64,000 nt of DNA, from assembly GCF_000237925.1 (NCBI RefSeq), contig NC_031502.1, forward strand, positions 43,587,975 to 43,651,974, given 5' to 3'. The notes under the pieces are model-generated. The model saw only the letters and a program-made list of their open reading frames with translations. It did not search any database and had not been told where the DNA came from. Position 1 is the stretch's first letter. The number at the start of each line of letters is the position of its first letter. The DNA is from Schistosoma mansoni. Taxonomy: Eukaryota > Platyhelminthes > Trematoda > Strigeidida > Schistosomatidae. A program made the translations under genes and the position numbers. Below, one piece after another: positions 61,549 through 64,000 of the stretch.

Positions 61549-61561
61549 AATAATCAACATG

Positions 61562-64000
61562 GTCTATTTTCAAAGTTTTTAAATTCATTTTAATTTTGGG
61601 TGATATATATCTTATGCTTTGATAATGTCTGAATTTACACTTTTATTAACATTTACTCTCCCTCACACACACACACACACAAAAGTGTTTTCAGTCTGAA
61701 AAAACATTTTCATACTTGTAAGATAACCTTTGTAGGTTTATATAACTGGAGAACATAGTAAAGAAGATAATTATATAAGAGAATTATTTTACTGGTATTT
61801 AATATGCTCAAATCTGTGGTTCTTATCACATAACCCATTGAAATCATTTGTTGTTGTTTTTTTTTCTATAATTTATAAAATGTCAAATAAAACGTTTATT
61901 GATTGAGAAAAAACTTTTATCTTTGCAAAGATTCTTCTCAATTCTTGAATTATTGTTGTTTCTAATTGATAAACTAATTTCATCAATAACGTAGTTATTT
62001 TTGATTTCAATGAAGTTCCAAAAACATCATTACAGCCCTATACAGACAAAGTAACAACTGTTTTGTTTTTGGTGATAACATATTTGTGAGACAATATATA
62101 AGTGTAATGAGCTAAGATTTGGATAGATTAAAATAATCTATTGCATAACATAAACTTATACATTGCATTCCAAAAAATTTTAAAAATGACTATACGTTAA
62201 ATGCATTATTTAATCAATTTCCTTCATACTATTTCTATCGTTCTTCCATTACTTGTTGTTATTTAAATTGCTTTCTGATTCCTTCTACTTGTAAGAATTC
62301 TACTTTCAATTCCTAATACAATACTACCTATATTTGTCCGTATAAATAGCACACATCACACATAAACTATAATGTGAAATATTTTTGAACTATGTAGTCT
62401 TCCATTATCATCCTAGTTCGAAGATGAAAACTGGCAAAGTATGCTTATAATGGACAACACAGTAGTCAAAAGTGGATAGTTTAAACAATTGAAGTGGATT
62501 CAGTTAAACGTCGTATTGATTGTGTTTGTTTCTTTCTCAATTACACATTTTTGTATCAGCTACTTTTATTGATTACAAAAGAACCCATGTCGTTTACAGG
62601 AAAGGAAGTGGAATAAAACTACTCAGTGTAACTATTTATCTCTTCTGTGGTAATGATACAATAGGGAAGATGTTGTAGTGAATGAGAACATGAATGGGGG
62701 CAATCGAATGTTTTTGACACGGAAATTAAAGACTATCACACTAAAATCTGACCACCATACCGTAAACTGTTTATTTGCAAACTATTAATTCATTGTCCCA
62801 ATCTTGACCATTCCTTATGCAAATATCTGTCCATAGTCTCCGATTATAATTGTTCATGCATTTTCATACCAATTGCGTTTCGTTTCCATTCTTTCCTTAT
62901 CCATCTTCTACTGAAATACATTCAATGTCCGACCATCGTTATATACTGCTTGTGTGGATTTAAGTAGCCCACACCACATTACTATCAAATTATATGAAAA
63001 TCGTCCAAGAACAGGGAAATTATTTCCAAATTAAAACTACTGATTTCTCATTTGAAACAATTTACTGTCTTTTTAAATGAAAATTGAACTGTCCGTTAAA
63101 TATGTTATTATTTACTATAGATTGTAGAGATTTTCTAGAAAATCGTAAAACATAAATCAACTTTGATAGATTTCGTCGATTAAGAAGTTAAAAACGATAA
63201 GGAGAAATAGCACGTAAATATGATCAGTTTTTAAGAGATCCCAATGATTTATTGAATAATTTACAGAAATTTGTTACAAACATTAACTTGTGAGATGTCT
63301 AAGGCGTTTACAAAGTCTTTTTGCCTGAAATAAAAAGGATTTCCTGCAGCAGTAACATAAAGAATAATTCCAACATACGACAGTGCAAAATACAGCTGTT
63401 AGATATGTCTAAACTTGATGACAATTTATCAACAAGTAAAAACCGAACCAAGAGCAAATAATATGGAAACCATTGCATTTAAGCAAGGGTTAAAAAATAA
63501 ACAAAATTGTGAATAACTGCTACAATGATTGAGATAAAGTAATTATTATGATAAATACAATACATGTTATAAGTATATGTAAATATTTCAGAATATTACA
63601 CGATAAACTTGCATCACAACATAAGCGCAAAAATTGCTAGGAATGCAACTGTTTACGGAATATAAATAAGTAGTATAAAGCAATACGCAAAAGAGTCGAA
63701 GGAAAGTGAATAAAGACAGAGAATATTAAACAGACTTAACAAACAGCTTGTTAGCAAATTAAATAAACGTTTATTAATAGAATTTTCTTTATGTATTACT
63801 AAACAGCATTAGTCTAAATTTCGTTTAGAAATAGGGTTTCAAGGACGTAATTTTTGCGATATCACAAGTGGTAATACATATGTGCTAATATGCGTTGACA
63901 TAAATGTCAACATGTGTGACCTAGATACATGAACTGTAAATTAGATTTATAATAAACATTTCTCACCAAGTGATTTTTCTTGAAAACTTTATTATATGTG
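61562..64000. other. AT-rich stretch with CA microsatellite
   Basis: (CA)n at 61664-61680. No gene, exon or known repeat recognised to the end of the window. Confidence 0.5.

Overview
The window looks like nuclear DNA of a blood fluke (Schistosoma). The grounds are two SINE-like copies of the Sm-alpha hammerhead ribozyme, SR2-type and CR1-type LINE copies, a Penelope-like element with a GIY-YIG domain, strong AT richness, and short exons separated by large repeat-filled introns. The species cannot be settled from the sequence alone. Three assembly gaps occur (21201-21400, 35155-35583, 44152-44351).

Three host genes can be supported. (1) The 3' two thirds of a long-chain acyl-CoA synthetase gene (ACSL) runs on the plus strand from before the window to 27912. 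Ten exons encode the C-terminal 473 residues in one unbroken frame, with a 33-base exon and one GC-AG intron. (2) A six-exon gene on the minus strand, 39294 to 30794, encodes a 238-residue protein whose second half is an Fcf2 (DNTTIP2/TDIF2-like) pre-rRNA processing domain. It lies tail-to-tail with ACSL. (3) An apparently intronless L-lactate dehydrogenase gene lies at 49030-50028 (plus), with a TATA box and a poly(A) signal. ACSL activates fatty acids taken from the host, LDH supports lactate fermentation, and Fcf2 acts in 18S rRNA maturation; they do not form an operon or a system.

Most of the remaining DNA is mobile-element sequence. ACSL introns hold an antisense Penelope-like element (3290-5215), a hammerhead SINE (6922-7096), an SR2 copy split by two nested CR1-type LINEs (9340-17835), a solo LTR fossil (20027-20499), and two RTE-like LINE fragments in opposite orientation flanking one exon (23655-24530 and 25990-26875). 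A palindromic foldback element (29774-30464) lies between ACSL and the Fcf2 gene. The Fcf2-like gene carries a ~525-base SINE-like repeat and an SR2 copy in its introns. That SR2 copy and its flank recur almost identically, inverted, at 44352-46675. From 47195 on come Ty3-like fossils, LDH, long AT-rich stretches, two more SR2 fragments (57680-59425, 60230-61180) and the second hammerhead SINE (61426-61548).

The best leads are the two hammerhead SINEs with perfect 13-14 base target-site duplications, a SINE-like copy whose 5' junction carries a 34-base tRNA-Arg 5' half inside a perfect 12-base duplication, the patchy near-identity of three SR2 copies, and the GC-AG intron in ACSL. No operon, CRISPR array or evident new gene system was seen.
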